A stretch of DNA of 64,000 bases from Chytridium lagenaria (lineage: Eukaryota; Chytridiomycota; Chytridiomycetes; Chytridiales; Chytridiaceae), in contig JAHLKC010000002.1 in assembly GCA_025449115.1 (NCBI GenBank), forward strand, positions 124,001 through 188,000, written 5' to 3'. Shown here one piece after another: positions 55,060-64,000 of the stretch (its first letter is position 1; each line of letters starts with the position of its first letter). The position numbers and the translations under genes were made by a program. The notes below the pieces were generated by a model. It made no database searches, was not told where the DNA came from, and worked only from the letters and a program-made list of their open reading frames with translations.

Positions 55060-57224
55060 ATGATTTCAGGTCTCATCAACTACCTTCTTGTGGGCAATAG
55101 GTCGCCCACAGCATGTCTGGAGGAAGAGATTGCTCATGCGACAACGTATGAGGAGTGGTACGAAAAGGCGAAGGAGCTTGATATGTAAGGTCAGAGGTTT
55201 TTAGCATGTGCTTATGTGGTTAGATTGAAAGGTTGGAATGTAGAATGCATGGGTTTTTTAACTTGGAAGGAAATGATATGTGGAAATTGGACCCTGTGTC
55301 AAGTATATATGATTACAAGTTGATCAACTATCGGTTGCAGAATCTTCGGCAAACTCATGAAGGAAGAGGAGAAATATTGGCGTTAATTTATTTGTTGGCG
55401 GTCAGGTGAGTCCGAACTTTTTGTTGCCAAGCTAAACGATATCTAGGACTTTTGAGGAATTTGGGAGGATTAAATGGTGATTTGATCGTTTGGAGGGTTT
55501 TGGAGACTTATGGTCTTTTATTCATACCTAGATCCAAGATTATTTTCTAGGTCGCTTTTGGGGTTAGAATTTTAAATCTCGTTTATCCTCAACTTAAAAA
55601 ATATGACAGAACCAAGAAGTTGATAGAAGATTATCAAGAAGAAGTCGTATCCCAACTCCACTACATATTGACAATGATTTTGAAGAGTTGTCGTTTGCCG
55701 CAAAACAGAGTTTATCAACGATACTAGACAATCATTCGGAAACAGTGCGTTGGTTTTACTAGGCGGTGCTACATTTGGTAAACAGATTCCGTTATATTAT
55801 ATGCTGAAATTTGGTTAGGGCTTTATCATTTGGGTGTGGTAAAAGCGTTGAACGAACATAGAGTACTTCCTCGTATCATCTGCGGATCTTCTGTTGGTGC
55901 TTTAATCGCGTCATTGGTGTGCATTCACACGGATGATGAGTTACCTGTACATTTGCCACTTTTGCTTGTCTAAACATTTCACAGCGTGTGTTTGAGCCTG
56001 GAGGTATTGATTTGAAAGCGTTTGCTAAAAAAAGGGACGAAAGGAAATGCTCGACGAAAGATTACGCGGTTTCTCAAACACGGTACGAGTGTGGATGCTT
56101 ATGTTTGTCTTGTTAATATGACTTAGGATACCTTATGGATGTTAAAGTATTGGAGGATTGTGTAAGGTCTAATGTTGGAGACCTTACCTTTGAGGTATGG
56201 CCGTAGTATGACCGGTTTTGAGATTTGCTAGGAAGCGTTTCACATGACGAAACGAGTTCTCATATCACGGTTTCGTCGTCGCGAAAGAATGAAGTTCCGA
56301 GATTGTTAAATTACCTGACAGCTCCGAATGTGGTATGTCTTAGCACCCGTCACCATCAAGCTAACAATACTACTATAAGCTTATTTGGAGTGCCGCTTGT
56401 GCATCCGCGCACGTCATCGGTCTCTACGATACCGTCGATCTCTTAGCAAAAGACAAAACCGGAAACATTGTTCACTGGAGTCCTACAGGTATACAATCTT
56501 ATTTAAAAATATTCCCCTGAAACGATCTACAGCAATCAGATGGGCCGACGCCTCATCCGACACGTAAGCGATCCCCGGAAGCTATTAATTGAACTCCCCT
56601 CTTTAGTGAATCCCCCGAAAACCGTCTTGCCGAGCTCTTCAACGTCAACCATTTTATCGTCTCTCAAGCAAATCCCTACATTTACCCATTACAAGTCAAA
56701 GGTCATCAAACCCTAAATGAAGGATTGTTGGGAAGATTCGGTCATTCGTGTCATCAGAGATACGGCATCGGTTGAATCAAGTTAGGAGGGGTTGAAGGTC
56801 ATGCTGTGTTGATGCATTTTTAGATTAGTCAACTTGGCCTTATTCCGTCTTTTGCGAAACCACTTTTGCATCAAGGCTTGCAGGGACATGTGACCATTGC
56901 TCCAGAACTTTCATCCTCCGTGAGACCTTGTTTTTGTATCTTTCTAATACTGCCAGGATATATACACCCTCTTCTCAAACCCTACATATGATTCCGTCAG
57001 TTATTGGGTGCTAAAAGGAGAACAGGTATAACACAGTCCACACCTTTGACCCCATTCTGAGTTTTCAATAGTCGACATGGCCATTTCTAGCATTCATTCG
57101 GAACCGCACAATGATTGAAATGGCTCTGGATAGGTGCTATAGAAAACTTAAAAGATTGGATGATCGATCTCATACGACGTTGTTTGAGGATTCGAATAGA
57201 GCGCGTGCACTTTCGATACTTTGA
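55060..57224 (+). CDS. Patatin-type triacylglycerol lipase (Tgl3/4/5-like)
   Basis: A lipid-droplet-type acylglycerol lipase with the fungal Tgl4/5 architecture. The N-terminal start is MISGLINYLLVGNRSPTACL, then IAHATTYEEWYEKAKELDM and SIYDYKLINYRLQNLRQTHE. The patatin core shows LGVVKALNEHRVLPRIICGS SVGALIASL, whose GSSVG is the GxSxG nucleophile elbow. It continues with LDVKVLEDCVRSNVGDLTFE, then EVPRLLNYLTAPNV, IRWADASSDTESPENRLAEL and FNVNHFIVSQANPYIYPL. The aspartate is kept (RWADAS) although the family has DGS. The C-terminal part ends RLDDRSHTTLFEDSNRARAL. Many short introns (about 45-80 bp) occur. Both dyad residues are present, so it should be active, unlike the GKG-repeat patatin at 14-17 kb. 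Confidence 0.8.
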
Positions 57225-57478
57225 AAGTAATGCTTGTTTAAAGATGAGAGACCGTTGCACGCACTTTGTGGAGATATGAACCCGCCCTAGTTCAACTCCC
57301 TACCCTCTACCTTGGGAAAACCCCCCTTTATGCTATTTATTGATTTGTTGCGAAAAAGATTATTGCAAATATACGAGACGGATACAAATGACCTTCATAT
57401 TTTTTTTTTTCTTTCTGAGCCTTTTTCTAAGCAGCATTAACTTAAATTTAGAGATAGAGTATTTTACGTCACCACAAG

Positions 57479-58777
57479 ATGTTGTTTATAGTAATTAAAA
57501 CCATTTTTTCGTTCTCAGATTTGCTTTTTGTTTTGATTCGTCAAGGAAAAATGTTGCAAATATACAGTTATGACATCCCTCACCACCTTTTACAACCCTG
57601 GAGCACATCATGCGCTCCCGACATGTATTACATGGAGTTTCTATGGCCAGAGCTGTTAAAACAAAGCCCCTTCCACACGACTAACGCCGACACCGCCGTC
57701 TTCTACCTCATCCCCCAATTCTCGACATGTTACTACCATAAATGTGTGTTTGAGGACAACCTCTCCACGGATCTTTGTAAAAACAACACTGCGGCATACC
57801 TCACTGGTGAGCAAAATGCTGGTTGTCAATGTTCTGAGTCTCTTTGAAAAGCAATATTGGATCATGTGCAGCTACAGCCGTACTGGGGGATGGAGGAGGG
57901 GGCGGATCATGTGTTTGTGTTTACATGGGATCAAGGAGTGAGGTGTTGGGATGGAGGAGTGATGTGAGGAAAAGGATTGAAACTGCTATTCAGTTGACGA
58001 CGGTGGGTGCTGTGAGACGGTATGAGAATTTCGATCCGCACAAGGTATAGCGACTGTGACGTGGTTTTGTTTTCGAGAATACTAATGGATGGCTTTTTTT
58101 TGTTGAAAACAAAGGATATTGTCATTCCTCCGTTTGCCAATTTGACAAATGCGTTCAAGGTGTTAAATGCGTGGAGTGGAGTGACTCTGAGTGATGTTTA
58201 TGAGCTGTTTCAGGGAGTGAAGGAGATATTGATAAGCCCTGGAGTTTCGATGACGGGCAAATTATCAATGTGGTTGTCAAAGTTAAGCAAGAAGTTGATG
58301 AAACTGATTTCAACGCAACACACACGTGGCATCTTTGCCTACTTTCGCGGGACCATAATCCCCGACTTTCGCTACAGCCACGGAGTCCGCCAATACCTTA
58401 AAGAGCTAGGCAACCTCTACCCAACGCGCTACTGGATCCGCGAAGGCCATTCCCCGTATTACTGGCACGAGCTTCGTAACGCCACCTTCTCTCTGTGTCC
58501 GTCAGGTTGGAGCTCCTGGAGTCCTCGTTTATTCGACAGTATAGTCGCGGGGGCGATACCAGTGATTTTTGCGGATGGGATCGCGTTGCCGTTTGAGAGG
58601 GAGGTGGATTATCGAAAGGTAGCGGTGAAGATTGGGAATAGCGATGTGGCAAAGGTGGATGAGGTGTTGAGGAATGTGACGGAGAGGGAGGTGAGGAAGA
58701 AGCAGATGGTGATGGGGAGAATTAGACATCATTTTGTGTGGAATAGTCCGCCGAAATCGGGGACGCGTTTTACATGA
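57479..58777 (+). CDS. Exostosin-family (GT47) glycosyltransferase
   Basis: A type II Golgi glycosyltransferase of the exostosin fold. The N-terminal hydrophobic anchor MLFIVIKTIFSFSDLLFVLI precedes QIYSYDIPHHLLQPW. The family blocks are TNADTAVFYLIPQFSTCYYH, YWGMEEGADHVFVFTWDQG (split by an intron at about 57807-57858), KDIVIPPFANLTNAF and RGIFAYFRGTIIPDFRYSHG. The end is ATFSLCPSGWSSWSPRLFDS IVAGAIPVIFADGIALPFE, the classic GT47 nucleotide-sugar region. A second intron is at about 58046-58113. The product (about 350 residues) is shorter than EXT and like chytrid or plant single-domain GT47 proteins. Donor sugar unknown. A frame change near 57959-57965 (GGAGTGATGTGAGG) is possible. Confidence 0.8.
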
Positions 58778-58904
58778 CGATAGAAGAGTTAAAGAGGAAA
58801 AAAAAGTTCAGGGCGGTGGGGTTCGCGGCGTTTTATTAAAAAGAAGAAAACGAAAAAGAAAAATGGAGGGTGGGGAAAAAATAAAAAAGAGTTGAAGGAA
58901 ACAT

Positions 58905-60712
58905 TTAAGCGGTGTAGCTGAAATCGGGCTCAACCGTGATGCCCACAAAGTCTTCTCCAGCAAGAAGAGGTCCAACGAGCATTCGAGTCCATCCACTCCA
59001 GACTTGTTCGATTTGGGATCGGGGTGAAACATTGTTATGGTCAATGTAGATGACAAAGATGGCGTCGTAACCTCCGGCTCCTGGGACACCTGCCATGATG
59101 ACTCCGGGGATGGCGGTGCATGCATCGAGCAAGGTTGTTTGTTCGATAGGTTCGACAGGGGTGTTCGCTTTGGTGGACATATCACGGAGGAGATGGCGAA
59201 TTTGGGCAAAGGTGTTTTTGAGGTGGTTAAGATGTTCACTAACAGAGCCTGTGGACTGATACGCCAAAAAAGGAAAATGAAAAGGCGTTGGAATAAATTG
59301 TGGAAAAGTCAACAAACCAGTTCGAGGTTATTAATATTTGCAAGGGCGTTCCAGTATTCTTCTGGATAATCTTGGGATGCCGTGTTAAGAGCTTGGAAAA
59401 CCTCTTGGCATTTCTTGTTCTTTGGTGTAGAGTTGACCATAATTCTTGAGCTTTTTGACTTTGTTAAAACACCTTTTGCCAAGAGGAACCACACGTACCT
59501 TCTTCTGGGGAATCTTGACGCCATTTCAAAACTTGGGAAACCAGCTTTGGGGTGTTGCTTCCAGCATCAATATCAGCGAGCATAAGCTTAAATCCAGGTG
59601 GAAGCTTGAATTGTTCGACTTCACAATCCCAACTAAGGTTCGTTAATCATACAAAGGACATAAGGAAGTTTACTTTGTGGCAGACGCAGGATCCAGCTTT
59701 GCAACAATATCCTTTGCAGTCAACGCACTCTCTTCAAGGGGTCTCCACTCTTTTGCAAAAGCTCCCCAAGAGCATCCGGCGAAAACCGTCTATACGAATG
59801 ACTTCCATACACCGCAGCGCTTACATCAAATCCAGACCCAATCTTCCCTTGCGCAAGGCAATGAGCAAACTGTGCGACATTGTGAACGAGAGCGAGATCG
59901 CGGTTATCGCGGGAAGAGAGGTTAATGACGTCAAAGTAGCTGAGTATGGCGGCTGTCAGGGAGGTGATCATGGCTGCGGAGGATCCGAGACCGGTCTTGC
60001 TGACTTTGGGAATGGTGGTGAGAGTTGAACAGAATTTGGGGAGGGAGGCGAGGGAGACTGAGGTGAGGGGTAGGCTTTTGCGGTCAAGCTTATAATAGAA
60101 AATGGGTCAGATCATTATTGAAAAAAGAGCCAGATCTAACCTGCATGCGCTGGGAGTAAAAGTCGTTATCGCCTACAATTGTAATGCTTAGTCCAGTCTT
60201 TGCAAGAGATACAAAGTCTGGGGATAGTACAGAGGCTACATTAAGTGAATGCACCAATGCACATTCCACATAATCGATTTCGGAGCACACTAGATAATCG
60301 TTAGATAATATGAAGTCTTCCCTGAATGTTTTGTAAGAACCTTGTAAGCGTGATCTTGCATGCATCACTGGGAGCGCTGGGAAGGGTCAGCTCGTAATCC
60401 CAAGACCCATCAAGAAAACTGAGGAGAGTGCACCGAGATCTTTGGTTTACCCGAGGAGGTTGAAAATGAGGATGAAGATGAAGTGACAGTAGAGTAGAAT
60501 CGTGCACTGGTGCCAATCACAAGACCCGAGTATTCTCTGTCCAAAACAAGGTATCCTCCAGTTACGAGCACCTTTCCTGGAGCAGAGATGGTTCTATTTA
60601 TATATGTGTGAGCAGTGTTTAAAGTACTCCAAGTTGCATGGAATGTGATTGTGAGCATGATGATGCATGTTATGCTATCCAATCCATCTCACCTTGTTCG
60701 TTCAAAGGCCAT
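58905..60712 (-). CDS. ERG8: Phosphomevalonate kinase
   Basis: A GHMP-fold kinase phosphorylating mevalonate-5-phosphate in the isoprenoid/ergosterol pathway. The start MAFERTR is followed by an intron (about 60605-60691), then TISAPGKVLVTGGYLVLDRE YSGLVIGTSARFYST. The GHMP ATP motif is intact: SKTGLGSSAAMITSLTAAIL, with VAQFAHCLAQGKIGSGFDVS AAVYGSHSYRRF. The C-terminal segment has SVSEHLNHLKNTFAQIRHLL, then PGVIMAGVPGAGGYDAIFVI, the GAGG-YDA motif of ERG8. The end is VGITVEPDFSYTA. Introns were also seen near 59260-59315 and 60090-60140. The fungal/plant-type enzyme differs from the animal PMVK fold, which agrees with a fungal genome. The upstream side abuts the left arm of the inverted repeat. 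Confidence 0.88.
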
Positions 60713-60758
60713 TCTTATTATTTTTTCTATTTATTAATGGTAAATATTAAATATTTAC

Positions 60759-61026
60759 TTCAAGAATGGCATCAGCAATCAAACGATCAACGTCTTTATC
60801 AAGTTGCGAGTTCCACCTGATCCTCACATTTTATAAAACTTTCGAACTGAAAGCGTAAAGAAAATCATAGCGCAGACTATTTCTACGGTCAATAGAAACG
60901 GGGCATTACAACACATATTTTATTCTACTTTGAAAGCACAAGATTCACCGCCGTCTTCCTGCCAACACCAGCAACGTAATCAATCCCAAATACGCAAACG
61001 CTCCCTGATTCCGTTTTGCAGGCTCA
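60759..61026. repeat. Left arm of a ~250-bp inverted repeat
   Basis: This arm, read on the minus strand, matches 62581-62826 over almost its full length. It carries the last exon of the MGST3-like gene (..AFAYLG..ITLLVLAGK..AVNLVLSK) and about 165 bp of downstream flank. It includes TTATAAAACTTTCGAACTGAAAG and CAAGAATGGCATCAGCA. One 25-bp insertion (AATCAAACGATCAACGTC...) is present only here. Confidence 0.85.
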
Positions 61027-61470
61027 CCGTCGCATACCCGTTAGAATATACCAACCTCCAACAAGGAACACCGTCCAGCCACCGCCGCAATCATGGATGT
61101 TCCAACCTCCAGCAACGAGGAGCGTAAGGAAACCAGGTAGTTTTCCAAAGTGTTTTGATGGCGCGTTGGACGCTATTATGGTGTTAAAAGAGATGGGAAT
61201 GGATGGAGGGATAAACTTACCAGTTAAAGACATGTTTCGATTTGTCTGCTTCTGCGGCGGCCTTTTCGGCGTACATATAGGGTAGGGACTTGAGCTTTTC
61301 GACGGCTCCACCAACTCGAAGGCCGAGTAGGTGACAAAGAGGACGGAGCTGGCAGCAACTGCAATGACCTTTTGTTTGATACGAAAAAAGTGTGAGGATT
61401 GGACTAGTAGTCTCAGTTCAAACAGAAAACTCACGTAGCCAAACTCGGGAGCAAGTGTGATGGTGACATG
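60925..61470 (-). pseudogene. Broken MGST3-like (MAPEG) gene
   Basis: A copy of the microsomal glutathione S-transferase 3 gene at 63124. The start is MSPSHLLPSLA, then an intron, VIAVAASSVLFVTYSAF, PYMYAEKAAAEADKSKHVFN, an intron, NTLENY.., IAAVAG and the end EPAKRNQGAFAYLGLITLLV LAGKTAVNLVLSK. The frame breaks near 61312-61320 and at several points in 60990-61140 (where the MAPEG motif EHPxxAAxAG is scrambled to VGTSMIAAVAG). With the same exon order and similar protein, it is a duplicate of the 63-kb gene that has decayed, or whose sequence is poor. MAPEG enzymes conjugate glutathione to lipid peroxides in ER membranes. Confidence 0.6.
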
Positions 61471-61632
61471 ATTTTGTTTGAATAACTTTAGGGTGTAATG
61501 TTGTTTTTTTTTAGCAAGATACAGTTATGTACAAATCAAAACTGTTTAGGTAAGTTGAAGACTTTTTGATGAAGAGAATTGTCAGTTTGATTTCAAAGCA
61601 TGAGATTACGCGGAGGTTGAGCAGTCAGCATC

Positions 61633-62265
61633 TTACGCGTTGACAAAATGCACATGGAGAAGACGACGGTATTTGCGAGCTTCCAGCACGGAAACATCTT
61701 GGCGAGAGCCGTGACCATGACTTTCAGTTTCCAGCACTTAAATGCAATCATGAACAGATGGAGACATCTATGGCTTACCTCTGAGGGAAACTGGATGAGG
61801 ACTATCAATGTTCCCAACCAGTCCAAAGCTGAGCTGAAGTTTATATAGCACCAATGTCTGCCATCCAATGTAAAGGTATAATAAACCAAATTGTCAAATG
61901 TTGATATACACTGGACTCAACACGACACCTCACCTTCTCACATTTGAAACAAACCTATTTGCAATGAGCTGAGCATCACGATAGCTCAATCCCATTGTTG
62001 TTGTAGTTTTATTTATCTCATCTTTTTTACCATTACATCTTTTAAGTCCAATCGAGTCCACGCCATTTGCCATCTTCATTCCTTTACGTCTTCCTTTGAT
62101 TTCATCTTTAAGAAAGTCAGCCTCCTCCTGTTGGTCATTAGCAAATACCATAATCCTTATTGTCAACAGTATTCTCAGTCTGGCAATATAATTCATAAAA
62201 TTAAGACACGTATATGTGCCCTTGATGTCTATCTTCTTTGATTTAAAAGAAAGAAGAGGATGCAT
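61633..62265 (-). CDS. Unrecognised small protein, two or three exons
   Basis: Not recognised. Exon 1 starts MHPLLSFKSKKIDIKGTYTC and contains an acidic/basic helix DQQEEADFLKDEIKGRRKGM, then MGLSYRDAQLIANRFVSNVR. An intron (GTGAGG..GGCAG, about 61861-61936) could lead into LYKLQLSFGLVGNIDSPHPV. A second intron (about 61735-61790) could then lead to LEARKYRRLLHVHFVNA, stopping at 61633. Another frame in the same exons is also open, so splicing is uncertain. The gene lies between the two arms of the inverted repeat. Confidence 0.35.
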
Positions 62266-62580
62266 CAGAAAGGTACAAACAGATTGTGTAGCTAGAGGGG
62301 GAGCGTCAGGAAACGATGGTGAGGGAACGTGACAGAATTACAGCTGAGATAGAAGCTCTTTTAGAAAGTAATTAAACGACAAGAAAACGTTTCAAGGTAA
62401 GGTAACAGGTTTTTGTTTTTGGAAGATCTTCTTTTCTAAAGATAAAGTCGTTGTTGGTATACAGATGAACCTCTTAGCTTCGTTCCATATCATGGATTCG
62501 CCCCGGACTTTGGGGGTTCCCCCTATGCCTCAATTTTGTAAGCGGAATTGAACGATCAAGTGTTTGGGCAACGACGAGTA
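62266..62580. other. Spacer inside the inverted-repeat region, no gene
   Basis: 315 bp without a supportable frame. The 3' half has a GCCCCGGACTTTGGGGGTTCCCCC palindrome-like stretch near 62500-62525. Confidence 0.4.
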
Positions 62581-62681
62581 GACCTGGAAAAACAGAATCA
62601 GAGGGCATTTGCGTATTTGGGATAATTACGCTGCTGGTGTTGGCAGGGAAGATGGCGGTGAATCTTGTGCTTTCAAAGTAG
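62575..62681 (+). pseudogene. MGST3 last-exon fragment
   Basis: Only the terminal exon sequence of the MGST3-like gene is present: CAGAGGGCATTTGCGTATTTG, then ACGCTGCTGGTGTTGGCAGG and AATCTTGTGCTTTCAAAGTAG at the stop, 62679-62681. The frame contains an in-frame break (GGGATAATTACGC). No upstream exon is found, so it cannot code for a MAPEG enzyme. It is part of the right arm of the inverted repeat. Confidence 0.75.
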
Positions 62682-62826
62682 AATAAAAATATGTGTTGTA
62701 ATGCCCCGTATCTATTGACCGTAGAAATAGTCTGCGCTATGATTTTCTTTTACTCTTTCAGTTCGAAAGTTTTATAAAATGGTGAGGATCAGGTGAAATC
62801 CGCAACTGCTGATGCCATTCTTGAGG
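62581..62826. repeat. Right arm of the inverted repeat
   Basis: Inverted match to 60759-61026, with about 1.55 kb between the arms. The arms have diverged (a handful of substitutions and indels), so the duplication is not very recent. Confidence 0.85.
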
Positions 62827-63011
62827 TAGTCGTATCCAAGTATCCAACATCCAAGACATTGCATCCACTCGTCTTCAACCACGTCAAAACAATGCAGTAG
62901 ATGAAGGCAATTCGGCGTATAGATTACTAATAATATCTAGCAAAAAAAGACACTGAAAACAGGAATCAAGAAAACCCGATTACAAAGCCATGCATCTCTC
63001 TGCTGACACGT

Positions 63012-63054
63012 CCAATCGTCATATTTTCCGACCGACCGAGAAACCCTTATAAAA
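63012..63054 (+). promoter_or_regulatory. CCAAT and TATA elements of the MGST3 gene
   Basis: CCAAT at 63012-63016 and TTATAAAA at 63047-63054 lie about 110 and 75 bp before the ATG at 63124, in a normal order and spacing for a strong fungal core promoter. Confidence 0.6.
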
Positions 63055-63123
63055 CCCCCATCTCCCGCACTACACAAACATCCTACAACCTCATCAACTA
63101 TATCCCCTACCCAGAACTCAATC

Positions 63124-63684
63124 ATGGTCGCCATCACCATCCCCTCCGAATACGGCTATGTAAGACATTACATACCCATTTACTGAACCCTAACACAACG
63201 ATCAAGGTCATTGGCGTCGCCGCCAGCTCCGTCCTCTTCGTCACCAGCCTTGGCTTCAAGGTCGGCTCTGCCCGCAGGAAGGCCCAAGTCCCATATCCCT
63301 CATGTATGCTGAAAGAAAGAAGCAGAGGAAGACAGAGCCAAGCACATCTTCAACTGGTAATAACTACCCCCCCCTTTCCTCCCTCCTTTACTGTTCGTAA
63401 ACTAACCGCTATACCATCCGTTCAACAGTGTCCAACGCGCTCACCAGAACACCCTCGAAGGATACCCTGCTTTCCTCGCCCTCCTATTTGCTGGTGGTGT
63501 CGAACACCCCGTCATCGCTGCGTCCGCTGGTGTCGTCTTCCTTGCTGGAAGGTACTTTTACGCAAAGGGTTACTCTTCTGGAGATGTCAAGAAGAGGGCA
63601 CAGGGAAACTTTGGATTGCTTGGGTTGTTGACGTTGCTTGGACTTACCGGAAAGTTTGCGGTTAACTTGGTGCTCTCAAAGTGA
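63124..63684 (+). CDS. MGST3: Microsomal glutathione S-transferase 3-like (MAPEG)
   Basis: A membrane-bound MAPEG-family enzyme with glutathione transferase or peroxidase activity toward lipid hydroperoxides in the ER. The start is MVAITIPSEYGY. After an intron (63160-63206) come VIGVAASSVLFVTSLGFKVG SARRKAQVPYP and a stretch YAE..AEEDRAKHIFNC. After a second intron (about 63357-63426) come VQRAHQNTLEGYPAFLALLF AGGVEHPVIAASAGVVFLAG, RYFYAKGYSSGDVKKR and GLLGLLTLLGLTGKFAVNLV LSK. MGST3 hallmarks are the NTLExYP..LA motif, the EHP.. segment and RxxYxxGY. Two one-base shifts occur near 63300-63330, so the exon 2 end is provisional. AATAAA follows at 63708. Confidence 0.85.
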
Positions 63685-64000
63685 GACACAATTGTTTGTT
63701 GTTTGTAATAAAGAGTCCTGCTGCGAAGTTTTTGTGTACATTAGCTCGATTTTTTGTATTTTGTTGTATGTATTGTTTCTATGGTTGCAATCGAAAATAT
63801 CGAAGCTTCGCGACGCTCGAAAATGTTGAGGGACGCAACTTTATGAACTTGGCTTTATTGTTATGGTTTTTGGGACAATATCCTCGTTAAATGTTGCAGT
63901 TCTCGGACAACATCCTTCATATAATGGGGTTAATGAGGGTAGCAGGACTGCATAATGTGGCAGTTGAGATTATATAAAGCTAGGACTAAAAATCTACGTG
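63685..64000. other. 3' flank, no gene
   Basis: 316 bp to the window end. Open frames overlap the MGST3 3' UTR and lack any motif. Confidence 0.5.

Noticed and set aside
1..64000. Mobile elements, integrases, CRISPR arrays or bacterial-type operons
   Set aside because: No transposase, reverse transcriptase, terminal repeats of transposon type or regular spacer array was found; the inverted repeat at 60.8-62.8 kb contains only MGST3 exon and flank.

Overview
This is nuclear DNA of a fungus, most likely a zoosporic (chytrid-like) one. Genes lie close together on both strands. Their coding sequence is split by short GT..AG introns (about 45-270 bp). The fungal-type ERG8, Vrp1/verprolin, Abd1, Tgl4/5-like lipase and F-BAR/DEP/RhoGAP (Rgd2-type) genes point to fungi. 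A PPIL6-type cyclophilin, usually found in ciliated organisms, and a KIBRA-like WW protein suggest an early-diverging, flagellate lineage. No bacterial, phage, CRISPR, rRNA or convincing tRNA feature was seen.

Layout. 1-11 kb: the 3' part of CDC6, EMC2, a CTL/SLC44 choline-transporter-like protein (-), an AIP/FKBP-TPR co-chaperone and a long MAPKKK-type kinase (-). 11.9-22 kb: PPIL6, an AT-rich spacer, a gene fusing four copies of an unfamiliar 'GKG-acidic' repeat to a patatin-like domain that seems to have lost its catalytic dyad, TIM21, and a GOST-type seven-TM protein. 22.6-33 kb: a polyQ protein with four zinc-binding repeats (-), RAD51D, a two-WW-domain coiled-coil protein (-) and a RasGEF (-). 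33.3-40 kb: CRIPT (-) and a CCHC/CCCH protein sharing a 59-bp divergent promoter, an unknown coiled-coil protein (-), and a secreted Thr-rich repeat protein. 40-52 kb: the mRNA cap methyltransferase, verprolin, a LIM protein, an Rgd2-like F-BAR/DEP/RhoGAP and a single-pass membrane protein. 52-64 kb: VPS52 (-) and a patatin-type lipase sharing a 37-bp divergent promoter, an exostosin-like glycosyltransferase, phosphomevalonate kinase (-), and a cluster of MGST3 (MAPEG) copies: one near-intact gene, one broken gene and one terminal-exon fragment. The fragment and the broken copy lie in an approximately 250-bp inverted repeat.

The genes are housekeeping or signalling genes and do not form one pathway. 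Some themes recur: membrane lipid metabolism (choline transporter, two patatins, ERG8, MGST3), actin and small-GTPase signalling (RasGEF, RhoGAP, verprolin, LIM, WW), and trafficking (VPS52, EMC2, TIM21).

The reading frames of many conserved proteins are broken by single-base shifts, often in G or C runs (EMC2, kinase, RAD51D, RasGEF, cap methyltransferase, LIM, RhoGAP). This looks more like uncorrected sequencing indels than mass pseudogenisation. I therefore give such genes as single loci and describe where the frame moves. Intron boundaries were read by eye and are approximate.
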